Shown here: in pieces, positions 56,330-64,000 of the stretch
Numbering within the stretch: position 1 is the first letter of the stretch
Layout: every line of letters starts with the position of its first letter
Assembly (NCBI GenBank): GCA_016928055.1
Contig: JAFGLM010000003.1
Location: 1-64,000, forward strand
Direction of reading: 5' to 3'
DNA: 64,000 bases
Source of the DNA: Gammaproteobacteria bacterium
GTDB lineage: Bacteria > Pseudomonadota > Gammaproteobacteria > HTCC5015
The notes under the pieces: generated by a model
What the model was told of the DNA's origin: nothing
Seen by the model: only the letters and a program-made list of their open reading frames with translations
Databases searched by the model: none
Position numbers and translations under genes: made by a program

Positions 56330-56632
56330 ATGATAGCCACAATTGGACTTTGGGTGCCCAAAACAATCCATGCTCCACCTTTACCGGTGGTATTTTATAT
56401 CCAGTCGTATTGCGATATCGACGTCAAATATGCGGAAAAAATGCTGAAGCTATACGACTTGCAACGCATTCAAACTCACGAATTTGATGATATAAAAGCG
56501 GCAAAAGAGTTTGCTCTGCGCAGCTACGGACTTAAGGCTTGTGAATTCAGAAAGTTTCAGATGGAAGGAGAAAGAACGGGTACATACCAATATAACGACG
56601 AAAAAGGTGAAATTACTAAACCCAAAAAATGA
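56330..56632 (+). CDS. Uncharacterised small protein
   Basis: A 100-residue protein with a good ribosome-binding site (ggagg, then cgtg and ATG 56330). The N-terminus is mildly hydrophobic (MIATIGLWVPKTIH) but too short for a clear signal peptide. The rest is mixed, with Tyr/Lys-rich segments (SYGLKACEFRKFQMEGERTG). I do not recognise it. It lies alone between a terminator and a convergent lipoprotein gene. Confidence 0.5.
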   Translation: MIATIGLWVPKTIHAPPLPVVFYIQSYCDIDVKYAEKMLKLYDLQRIQTHEFDDIKAAKEFALRSYGLKACEFRKFQMEGERTGTYQYNDEKGEITKPKK

Positions 56633-56736
56633 GCCTGTCCCTCCCCCCTTGCTGTTAATCAAATCAGCTCTCCACATCCTCCTCCTTTGATACGCCACCT
56701 GCATGAACAATTTCACCATCATTCATGGTGCAGGAA

Positions 56737-57189
56737 TCAGAACTGAATCTGGTACTGAACTCCATTATTGTCCACTCCTTCACCGAACCCCGTGGGACGT
56801 GCGCCCGGCTGTATCTCCATATTCATATTGATTACAGTTCCCTTATCACCGACAAGCACACCTTTCGCCACGGCGCCTGTCGGAGCCGAAGTAGTTGTTA
56901 CGGAACCCGTGCTAAACCCCCACGAATTCGTGTAGACCCCTTGTTCGGTTCCACCGCCCTTGTAAATGCCGGTATATTGCCCGGAAAAATTTTCACCGGT
57001 AACCGGATTAAATCCGGTCATGGCGCCGGTACCATAGCTGGTTTGGAGTTGGAGCTGTATTTGTGTGCCGTCCTTTAGGGAATACATTGTTCCGGGTATC
57101 ATCGAGCCAACCGGGGATACGTTGGGCATAACACACCCTGTCGTGAGAACGATTATGAAAAAGAAAGACGTGCTTCGCCTGCATTTCAT
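56737..57189 (-). CDS. Small uncharacterised lipoprotein
   Basis: A 150-residue protein from ATG 57189, which has the strong site ggaggttttca upstream; the frame is open to 57216 but that start is worse. The signal peptide ends in the lipobox IIVLTTGCVMPN. The mature part is Gly/Ser/Thr-rich with few charges (SYGTGAMTGFNPVTGENFSG and GVYTNSWGFSTGSVTTTSAP), possibly a beta-sheet surface protein. No homologue is recognised. Confidence 0.7.
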   Translation of the reverse strand: MKCRRSTSFFFIIVLTTGCVMPNVSPVGSMIPGTMYSLKDGTQIQLQLQTSYGTGAMTGFNPVTGENFSGQYTGIYKGGGTEQGVYTNSWGFSTGSVTTTSAPTGAVAKGVLVGDKGTVINMNMEIQPGARPTGFGEGVDNNGVQYQIQF

Positions 57190-57298
57190 TGAAAACCTCC
57201 TAAAAAGGATTTGCATAATTAGTTTTGTGTTCCGGCGCTCATAAACAAACGAGGCTCCATTCTACTCCCATAGTTAGCGGCAGGTGGAAAACCTTACT

Positions 57299-57826
57299 TT
57301 AATCCGGCACGCCTTTTAACCTGGGTCCTGTGCAAATAGCGCGCCATTGCTCCAACTTGGCTAAAAAGGCTAAACGCGCATTTGCCGGACTAGTAGACGG
57401 CAGGCGTTGTAAAACATGCTTGCCAACCAGCTCCGGTGTTGAAAGAACATACCGGCGATATAGCTGCTCGGCCTTTACACCATTGAAAAACACGGCTCGA
57501 ATATTTGAATGCTGCCGGTAAAACGCGACAAAGTCATTCACCACAATCGAGTCTTCATCAATCGATGTATCAAGGCTACCGGGGCGATAACAGGCATTAA
57601 GAACATCCCACAATGCAACTTTACTTTCCATCAAGGATTGCAAACGTTTTTTATATGGCGCATCCACACCAAAACCATATAGATCCGCCATAATCGGCCA
57701 GAAGGCATTTCTTGGATGAGCATAGTATTGCTGTGCTTGGAGAGACTGGCCGCCAGGCATCGAACCCAAAATCAACACCTTCGCATCTTTTGATGCTATT
57801 GGTGGAAATCCTTTAGCATTATTCAC
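57299..57826 (-). CDS. DNA-deoxyinosine glycosylase (uracil-DNA glycosylase superfamily)
   Basis: A 175-residue DNA repair enzyme that excises hypoxanthine (deoxyinosine). The family-6 features are LILGSMPGGQSLQAQQYYAH with the PRNAFWPIM that follows, and the C-terminal LQRLPSTSPANARLAF motif. The start is GTG 57826. It stands alone between a lipoprotein gene and a DUF2628-like gene on the same strand; both genes share short intergenic gaps (about 80 bases upstream). Confidence 0.88.
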   Translation of the reverse strand: MNNAKGFPPIASKDAKVLILGSMPGGQSLQAQQYYAHPRNAFWPIMADLYGFGVDAPYKKRLQSLMESKVALWDVLNACYRPGSLDTSIDEDSIVVNDFVAFYRQHSNIRAVFFNGVKAEQLYRRYVLSTPELVGKHVLQRLPSTSPANARLAFLAKLEQWRAICTGPRLKGVPD

Positions 57827-57904
57827 TATTGGACCTTGCGACTAAATAATCAGGAGCCTGAACATATTGACCGTTTCAAAGCCTTTGAGTTTGATTTTAA
57901 TTTC

Positions 57905-58438
57905 TCACATCTGAAAATAGAAATTAATTATCCAGTTTACAACTATAGCGACAATCACTATCCCGTTATTTGTTCCGCCGACTTTTGAAAAATGCTGCGC
58001 CCTGACATCACCTGCCAGACCGTGCGCGTCTGCCTCCTTAATCAATTTCGATGTATGTTTGTAGTAAATCTTGTTCGCGAATAATCCAGCCGGAATTCGA
58101 ACGAATACGAAAAGCGACAAATACGAACTTAGCACGATGACAGGCTTCTCAAGATTTAACTGTAACACGCCAATAATGATCGGCAGTATCATGGAACCAA
58201 CAAATCCAAGAACCAGTAATACGACTCCTAGCAAGTACATTTTCCTGAAAAAGAACCAAAGCGAACCAAACAGGAATGCCATCCAGTTAAAGGCAGCTAA
58301 GCCACCGGCACCGCCACTAGTAGCTCGCCAAACTTTCAAATAGTAGTCAGTCTCCGTAAACTTAAGAATGTCTTCCTTATCCAGATTGTCTCGCCCTACA
58401 CCCTCAGAATTTGCAGCATTGTTAATATCGTTTTGCAT
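57905..58438 (-). CDS. DUF2628-like membrane protein
   Basis: A 177-residue protein with a soluble N-terminus (about 1-40, acidic) and three membrane helices (about residues 46-66, 71-95 and 100-120) and a further one at the C-terminus (IVIVAIVVNWIINFYFQM). The pattern FNWMAFLFGSLWFFFRKMYLLG is typical of DUF2628 proteins, which are of unknown role. It is alone on its strand before the glycosylase gene. Confidence 0.8.
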   Translation of the reverse strand: MQNDINNAANSEGVGRDNLDKEDILKFTETDYYLKVWRATSGGAGGLAAFNWMAFLFGSLWFFFRKMYLLGVVLLVLGFVGSMILPIIIGVLQLNLEKPVIVLSSYLSLFVFVRIPAGLFANKIYYKHTSKLIKEADAHGLAGDVRAQHFSKVGGTNNGIVIVAIVVNWIINFYFQM

Positions 58439-58820
58439 GTCAATCTTGCCTCATTGTTATTTCTATATAGATTGTTAGTGACCCTGAGCCATCGCCATCT
58501 AAATCAACCCTGCTCTTTATCTATCCCACTTTTTACCACGAAAATGCCCGTCGAAAAACAAAAATTCGCCCAGAATCTATTTATTTCAATAACTTACACA
58601 TCCGTTTACAACATTTTGGAGCGGGATTACTGGCGCACCGAAGGCCGCCGAGTTGGAATTGTTTTTAGAAGCAAACCTCTAGATCACCCCAAACAGTAGA
58701 TTTTTGGATAAGTCAGTACTACGATTACCCCCGAGTGTTTTTGGGGAGCTTCAGTCTGACCTCATTGATTCACGAACAAAGAAAACTTAGCTGCAAACCT
58801 AACACCAAAAGCAAAATACA
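58439..58820. other. 382-bp AT-rich intergenic region
   Basis: Contains an 88-codon open frame from about 58433 that has no ribosome-binding site and no recognisable protein character, so I do not call it. A possible promoter for the gene at 58821 should be here, but no clear -35/-10 pair is seen. The composition is AT-rich compared with the groESL block. Confidence 0.5.
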
Positions 58821-59852
58821 GTGAAACCATCATTAACAGATATTTTCAGAATTGATCCCGCCTCAAGGCTGAGTAACCTTCGTATTTTTAAGTTAGTTAT
58901 CACACTCTTTCTGTCATCGGCATTCGCATCCACGATTATAATAATTTGCAACTCGAATTTAGTATTTGATTTTGGCTTTGATGGGTTCAACTTTGGACTA
59001 TTTACTGTATTCCGAGTGCCACTCGCAATCATTGCGGCCATGTTACCAATTTTGGGACTTATTGCGGCGGTTCACCGATCGTCCCAAACATCCCTTCAGA
59101 TTCAAAAGGCTTCTGAACAAAATACCTTTTCAAATTATTACAAGCATCGACAGGAGTACATAGATCACTTTAATGAAATTAAAAACGTATTCCCTATGCA
59201 TATAAAGAATGAATTGAACGATAAAAATGTAAGAATATTTTATTCCCTAACCTATCCGGCAAATAGCCCAAGATGGTTTTCAATCGAACATAGACTAGGG
59301 TGGATTGACGGAATTGATAGAGCTCTTATAAGGCTAAGCATCATTATAGAAAACATGCCACAATGTGAAAACATTTCAATACTATCTTGTTTATATAGAG
59401 AATTTCTACGCTCTGAAGTCTCTATTAGGCAGGGTCTTTTTAAAATTTCCACCCCAGATGAGGTATGGCCAAATTTGGTAGGAGAAAAAATCATTAAGAT
59501 AGTGTACTGGGATGGATCCAACTTCGATTTAAAGGTATGGAATCATGGCGCAGCCCCCTTAGTAGCCAGAATCACTGACTATGCTGATCTAATAACACAC
59601 ATTAAATCAGCAGCAAACTCGTTTATGGGAACCATGCTTTTCGGCTCTTCTGTCTATTCAAGTTTAAGTTTGCTGAAAATATCATCTCCGGGAGGGACTC
59701 TCCACACCCGGTATTGCACAGGAATACTAAAGTCAATTTATGAAACCAACGACCCTATCGAAGTATCAGAAGAAGATAATAGATTTTTTATTTCCAAAAT
59801 GTCGGATATAGAAAATAGATATCAGAATGAAGTCGAGAGAATTGAGCGTTGA
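58821..59852 (+). CDS. Two-TM membrane protein with possible defence-effector features
   Basis: A 343-residue protein with two membrane helices in its first 95 residues (VITLFLSSAFASTIIIICN and VFRVPLAIIAAMLPILGLIA), followed by the segment SEQNTFSNYYKHRQEYIDHF and a long cytoplasmic region. The pattern of two helices, then QxxxASEQNTFxNYxKHRxE, recurs in membrane effectors linked to retrons and abortive infection; that link is inference. The start is GTG 58821 without a strong site. The gene is AT-rich and alone, adjacent to a Fic gene and not homologous to the neighbours. Confidence 0.6.
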   Translation: MKPSLTDIFRIDPASRLSNLRIFKLVITLFLSSAFASTIIIICNSNLVFDFGFDGFNFGLFTVFRVPLAIIAAMLPILGLIAAVHRSSQTSLQIQKASEQNTFSNYYKHRQEYIDHFNEIKNVFPMHIKNELNDKNVRIFYSLTYPANSPRWFSIEHRLGWIDGIDRALIRLSIIIENMPQCENISILSCLYREFLRSEVSIRQGLFKISTPDEVWPNLVGEKIIKIVYWDGSNFDLKVWNHGAAPLVARITDYADLITHIKSAANSFMGTMLFGSSVYSSLSLLKISSPGGTLHTRYCTGILKSIYETNDPIEVSEEDNRFFISKMSDIENRYQNEVERIER

Positions 59853-59956
59853 CAAAATCAACTCTTTCACTGCCACACTCTAATGCCCACCGCACAACCC
59901 CTGCAAGCGTATTACCTCATCCACCTCAAACCAGGGGATATCAACCTTTTGCACAA

Positions 59957-61144
59957 TCATTTACTGTTACCGGGAATCAACAAAATAATGTTTTTATTCT
60001 TGTCAATTTTAAGTAACTCAAAATCAGACAGTCTTTCCAAATCCCGGTACCGTGTTCGGGGCGTTAGATTTTTATATAGACCGGTATACCACTGTTGTGC
60101 CTGCATATTCGAGACACCGTGAATCGTTCCCTTCGGAAGCAGATTATTAATAATAGTATATTGCCGCACATTGATTTTTTTGGTTTGCAGTAGAGTATTT
60201 AGCTTCACTTCATACAATAGAAAACTGACCATCACATTGACACGATCATGAAGGTGATTGATTACACTCAACATTCCATTCAGAAAAAACTCCACGAAAA
60301 CAGTATTTGGAAACGGCTGCTTCTTTTCTGATTTCTTACGTGCAATATTGAATACAGTAAAATACTCATCAATTCTACTTAGGTAATATCTAGACATTGC
60401 AAAGGGTGCATATTTAAAGCCGGAGCATTTTAGTAAGATTGCTTCTAATACCCTGCCAACCCGACCATTGCCATCGGCAAACGGATGAATTCTTTCAAAA
60501 TAGTAATGCGCCAACGGCGCTCTTATTAACGGATCTAACGCGATAATACTTTCACTGTTTATCCACGATAAAAATGCCGAAACAAGTGTTTTGATGTCAC
60601 GATAATTTTTGGGTGGAGTATAAATGCCGCCATGATCCTCATCACCTACTTTTGTCAGCTGCCCCTTGATGTTATCCCGGTAACTTCCGGGAATATTTTG
60701 TTGATGACTCAATCCTTCAGTAATAATGCGGTGCAAGTCGAGAAGCATGAACTCTTCCAGATGAATAGCTCCACCACCTTTACTATTTTTAATCGCTTTT
60801 TTGGATACATCGTCTGCCAAATTGTAAGCATTGCGGATATTGGTAACCCTTCTCTCTTTTTCTTCATTGATGTTGATGTTCTTTACATCGCCAAGCAATC
60901 CGGCGGTTTCTTCTTCCGTCAGGGTGCCACCTTCAATAGTATTGGTACCAAAGACACTGGAAACGATTACTTCTCTTTCAAGCTTGGTTGCCACATCCGG
61001 CAAAATCGGCACGCCTGAAAATCGCAATTGAGCGTCATTAACCCGGTCAATCAACGGCCTGATCTTTCCAAGATCAACCCCTACCTCAAACGTAAATAAT
61101 CCAGATCGCTCGGTTTCCACTGTTATAAAACTGTTGTTTTTCAT
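59957..61144 (-). CDS. Fic family protein, class II
   Basis: A 395-residue Fic protein. The catalytic motif HPFADGNGRVGRVLE, which transfers AMP (or phosphate) from a nucleotide to a protein hydroxyl, is at about residues 216-230. The N-terminal inhibitory helix motif (S/T)xxxEG is present (SVFGTNTIEGGTL), so it is a self-regulated class II Fic. A C-terminal region of about 100 residues (LLPKGTIHGVSNMQAQQWY) has a winged-helix look. No antitoxin gene is beside it. Possible roles are protein AMPylation, regulation or defence. Confidence 0.92.
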   Translation of the reverse strand: MKNNSFITVETERSGLFTFEVGVDLGKIRPLIDRVNDAQLRFSGVPILPDVATKLEREVIVSSVFGTNTIEGGTLTEEETAGLLGDVKNININEEKERRVTNIRNAYNLADDVSKKAIKNSKGGGAIHLEEFMLLDLHRIITEGLSHQQNIPGSYRDNIKGQLTKVGDEDHGGIYTPPKNYRDIKTLVSAFLSWINSESIIALDPLIRAPLAHYYFERIHPFADGNGRVGRVLEAILLKCSGFKYAPFAMSRYYLSRIDEYFTVFNIARKKSEKKQPFPNTVFVEFFLNGMLSVINHLHDRVNVMVSFLLYEVKLNTLLQTKKINVRQYTIINNLLPKGTIHGVSNMQAQQWYTGLYKNLTPRTRYRDLERLSDFELLKIDKNKNIILLIPGNSK

Positions 61145-61400
61145 AAACAGGTCGCCATTTATGTCACATTTTTATTCTTATAAAATACATATAAATCAAT
61201 AAGATAAAAAATTTTTATACGGAAATAGGCATATTTGTGACACGAAATATGTCACAAATTTGCTGCCATCTCAACTGATTTTTAAAATCTGTCGCCGCAC
61301 CCTCGGGCCGATACCCTCGGTTTTGTGCTGCGGAGGAGCGCTTTAACTGGATCCCCGCGATCAAGTCGCGGGATGACGTAAAAAAACAGAATGACAAAAC

Positions 61401-61512
61401 AAAAAAAGCCCCGCAATTTCTCGCTGGGCTTTATATATCTCAAGAGAGATTTAGGCGAGGACTTTCGATCTCAGGCGGGGCGCGAGGTGCTTCGACAAGC
61501 GGAATGTAAATA
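61401..61512. repeat. First copy of a duplicated terminator-type element
   Basis: Carries aaaaaaagccccgcaatttctcgctgggctttat followed by gcgaggactttcgatctcag and gcgcgaggtgcttcgacaag. It is closely similar, in the same orientation, to 61557-61670, with the same order of parts. It lies between the Fic gene and groEL and no gene is contained. Confidence 0.8.
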
Positions 61513-61556
61513 CGGTCTGCCGCTGCGCGGCCCCGCATAACCGTCCGAACAGTTAA

Positions 61557-61670
61557 CAAAAAGCCCCACGATTTCTCGCGGGGCTTTTTTAATCTACAAG
61601 GCGATTAAGGCGAGGAATTTTGTTCGAAGACGAGGCGCGAGGTGCTTCGACAAGCGGAGTGTACGTGACT
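61557..61670. repeat. Second copy of the duplicated element
   Basis: Carries aaaaagccccacgatttctcgcggggcttttttaatc, then aaggcgaggaatttt and gaggcgcgaggtgcttcgac with gcggagtgtac. It matches 61401-61512 over about 110 bases. The first 30 bases form the terminator below, and the rest is the left arm of a large hairpin. Confidence 0.8.
61558..61590 (-). terminator. Terminator downstream of groEL
   Basis: The stem gcccc...ggggc (61563-61584) is flanked by A-run on the left and T-run on the right, so it would terminate in both directions. For groEL, transcribed on the minus strand, it lies about 140 bases after the stop. Confidence 0.75.
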
Positions 61671-61719
61671 GGTACATGAGCATTGGCGAAGTACCTCGCA
61701 ACGAAGTATTCGGACAAAA
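61618..61719. repeat. 102-bp imperfect inverted repeat (long hairpin)
   Basis: The left arm 61618-61649 (starts ttttgttcgaagacgaggcg) pairs imperfectly with the right arm 61687-61719 (ends cgaagtattcggacaaaa), with gcgaggtgcttcg against cgaagtacctcgc matching closely. The 37-base loop has an inner palindrome tgtac...gtaca (61660-61676). It ends about 13 bases before the groEL stop, so groEL mRNA would carry this structure at its 3' end. Confidence 0.75.
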
Positions 61720-61731
61720 GGGCCGGCTTAA

Positions 61732-63402
<1,671 letters not shown>

Positions 63403-63467
63403 TTAATTCAGAATTCTGTTGGCATAAAAAAACAGGTTTTGTTTCGATTGCTCGAACCATCAACCTG

Positions 63468-63758
63468 CTATTTGCCTTCTATAACAGCAATGATGTCATC
63501 CTCTCTCATAGAAAGAAGATTCTCATCACCCGGTACTTCGGTGCCTGAATATTTGCCGAATAACACCTTGTCACCGACTTTAACATCCAGCGGACGGACA
63601 TCGCCGTTATCCAGAATCTTGCCTTTGCCGACGGCGATGACTTCACCTTTGGCGGGTTTTTCTTTAGCACTATCCGGAATCACGATGCCACCGGGACTGG
63701 TGCGTTCTTCCTCCATACGCTTGACGATCACACGATCATGCAAGGGACGAATTTTCAT
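63468..63758 (-). CDS. groES: Co-chaperonin GroES (10 kDa)
   Basis: Co-chaperonin lid of GroEL; 96 residues from ATG 63758 ([20 protein letters not shown]), with ggagaggcaaat upstream. The mobile loop [20 protein letters not shown] and the C-terminal [11 protein letters not shown] segment are present. The first gene of the groESL operon; an in-frame upstream start at 63776 is less likely. Confidence 0.98.
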   Translation of the reverse strand: MKIRPLHDRVIVKRMEEERTSPGGIVIPDSAKEKPAKGEVIAVGKGKILDNGDVRPLDVKVGDKVLFGKYSGTEVPGDENLLSMREDDIIAVIEGK

Positions 63759-63842
63759 ATTTGCCTCTCCGTTCAATAAACATTGTGGTGGCCCCGCAAA
63801 ACTGCTTTGGGCAACCTTGCGAAAACGAATCGGGTAAGTGTT

Positions 63843-63869
63843 TTAGCACTCACCTCGTGGGAGTGCTAA
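63843..63869 (-). promoter_or_regulatory. CIRCE operator (HrcA binding site)
   Basis: A perfect CIRCE: ttagcactc, nine bases, then gagtgctaa. It lies 85-111 bases upstream of the groES start, just downstream of the -10 hexamer. HrcA repressor binding here would block groESL transcription until heat stress titrates GroEL. Confidence 0.97.
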
Positions 63870-63896
63870 TAATAGTTCCAGATCCTTAAAAATCAA
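63869..63896 (-). promoter_or_regulatory. Sigma-70-type promoter of groESL
   Basis: Reading the minus strand, TTGATT (63891-63896) and TATTAT (63869-63874) are separated by 16 bases, a good -35/-10 pair. The -10 touches the CIRCE element, so HrcA would cover the transcription start. A sigma-32 type promoter was not identified. Confidence 0.75.
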
Positions 63897-63928
63897 GGCC
63901 ATGATTGAGTTTTTTATTGCCGGCCGAT

Positions 63929-64000
63929 CTAGTCTTCCTTACGAAACTCGCCTTCGATCGTCACCGGCCCCTCTTGATATTGCGCCTGCCTATGCACAGT
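63929..64000 (-). CDS. FxsA-like gene, only the 3' end in the window
   Basis: The last 23 codons of a minus-strand gene end with TAG at 63929-63931. The decoded C-terminus (VTIEGEFRKED) resembles the end of FxsA, a small membrane protein that lies beside groESL in E. coli and relatives. Most of the gene is outside the window, so the assignment is tentative. Confidence 0.6.
   Translation of the reverse strand, partial: TVHRQAQYQEGPVTIEGEFRKED

Noticed and set aside
58433..58699. Plus-strand open frame of 88 codons before the two-TM gene
   Set aside because: No ribosome-binding site, no protein-like composition and partial overlap with the DUF2628-like gene start.
60632..61018. Plus-strand frame antisense to the Fic gene
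   Set aside because: The Fic motif on the minus strand is intact and well placed; the plus-strand frame has no start site or recognisable domain.

Overview
The window is gammaproteobacterial chromosome. The evidence is the glnE-ilvE-heptose/Kdo core lipopolysaccharide neighbourhood, the pcm-like/tolC pair next to a riboswitch-controlled thiC, DgkA, SlyD, and groES-groEL with the tail of an FxsA-like gene beside it. Poly-serine linkers in secreted proteins and a CBM2-CBM-GH5 cellulase recall Cellvibrio-type polysaccharide degraders, but I cannot fix the genus. No phage, transposase or CRISPR array was found.

Layout. 1-1740: two tandem paralogous secreted proteins, the first cut by the window edge and preceded by a 15-bp repeat coding for poly-serine. 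1757-8863: a small membrane protein, thiC with a TPP riboswitch, a pcm-like methyltransferase, tolC, lpxL and waaA. 8843-9432: a small membrane-protein gene bracketed by 39-bp inverted repeats. 9442-21538: a lipopolysaccharide core block with heptose synthesis (gmhB, gmhA, hldE, hldD), heptose transfer (waaF and a second GT9), Kdo kinase, an O-antigen ligase-like protein and several GT4/GT2 glycosyltransferases. 21551-28506: zinc-finger protein, ilvE, glnE, PAP2 phosphatase, GT4, dgkA and a small membrane protein.

28704-34594: small and envelope proteins (two lipoproteins, a beta-barrel, SlyD, a histidine phosphatase, an S41 peptidase). 34634-39827: a peptide-ligase-like cluster with a RimK-type ATP-grasp protein and an RMD1/DUF155 protein on one strand, and an M14-like peptidase plus a GNAT-C39 fusion on the other. 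39884-42345: two unknown genes and a beta-propeller lipoprotein. 42406-45053: an octaheme HAO-like cytochrome with its NapC/NrfH-type tetraheme partner and an ExoP-C-like protein. 45312-47336: the cellulase. 47633-51264: divergent HisG-like and HisI-like proteins, tRNA-Arg(TCG), a plant-type glucuronokinase homologue and GalU. 51485-56107: an ECF sigma/anti-sigma module, then a TPR beta-barrel protein and an orphan periplasmic binding protein. 56330-61144: small genes, a DNA glycosylase, a two-TM protein and a Fic protein. 61401-64000: a duplicated terminator/hairpin element, groEL, groES with a perfect CIRCE operator, and the 3' end of an FxsA-like gene.

How the genes connect. The best-understood block makes and exports lipid A/core lipopolysaccharide: lpxL acylates lipid A, waaA adds Kdo, kdkA phosphorylates it, gmhA/gmhB/hldE/hldD supply ADP-heptose and the GT9/GT4/GT2 enzymes extend the core. 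The less ordinary parts are the RimK/M14/GNAT-C39/RMD1 cluster, the HAO-like cytochrome pair, the HisG/HisI-like pair lacking other his genes and missing the usual HisI aspartates, and glucuronokinase-GalU.
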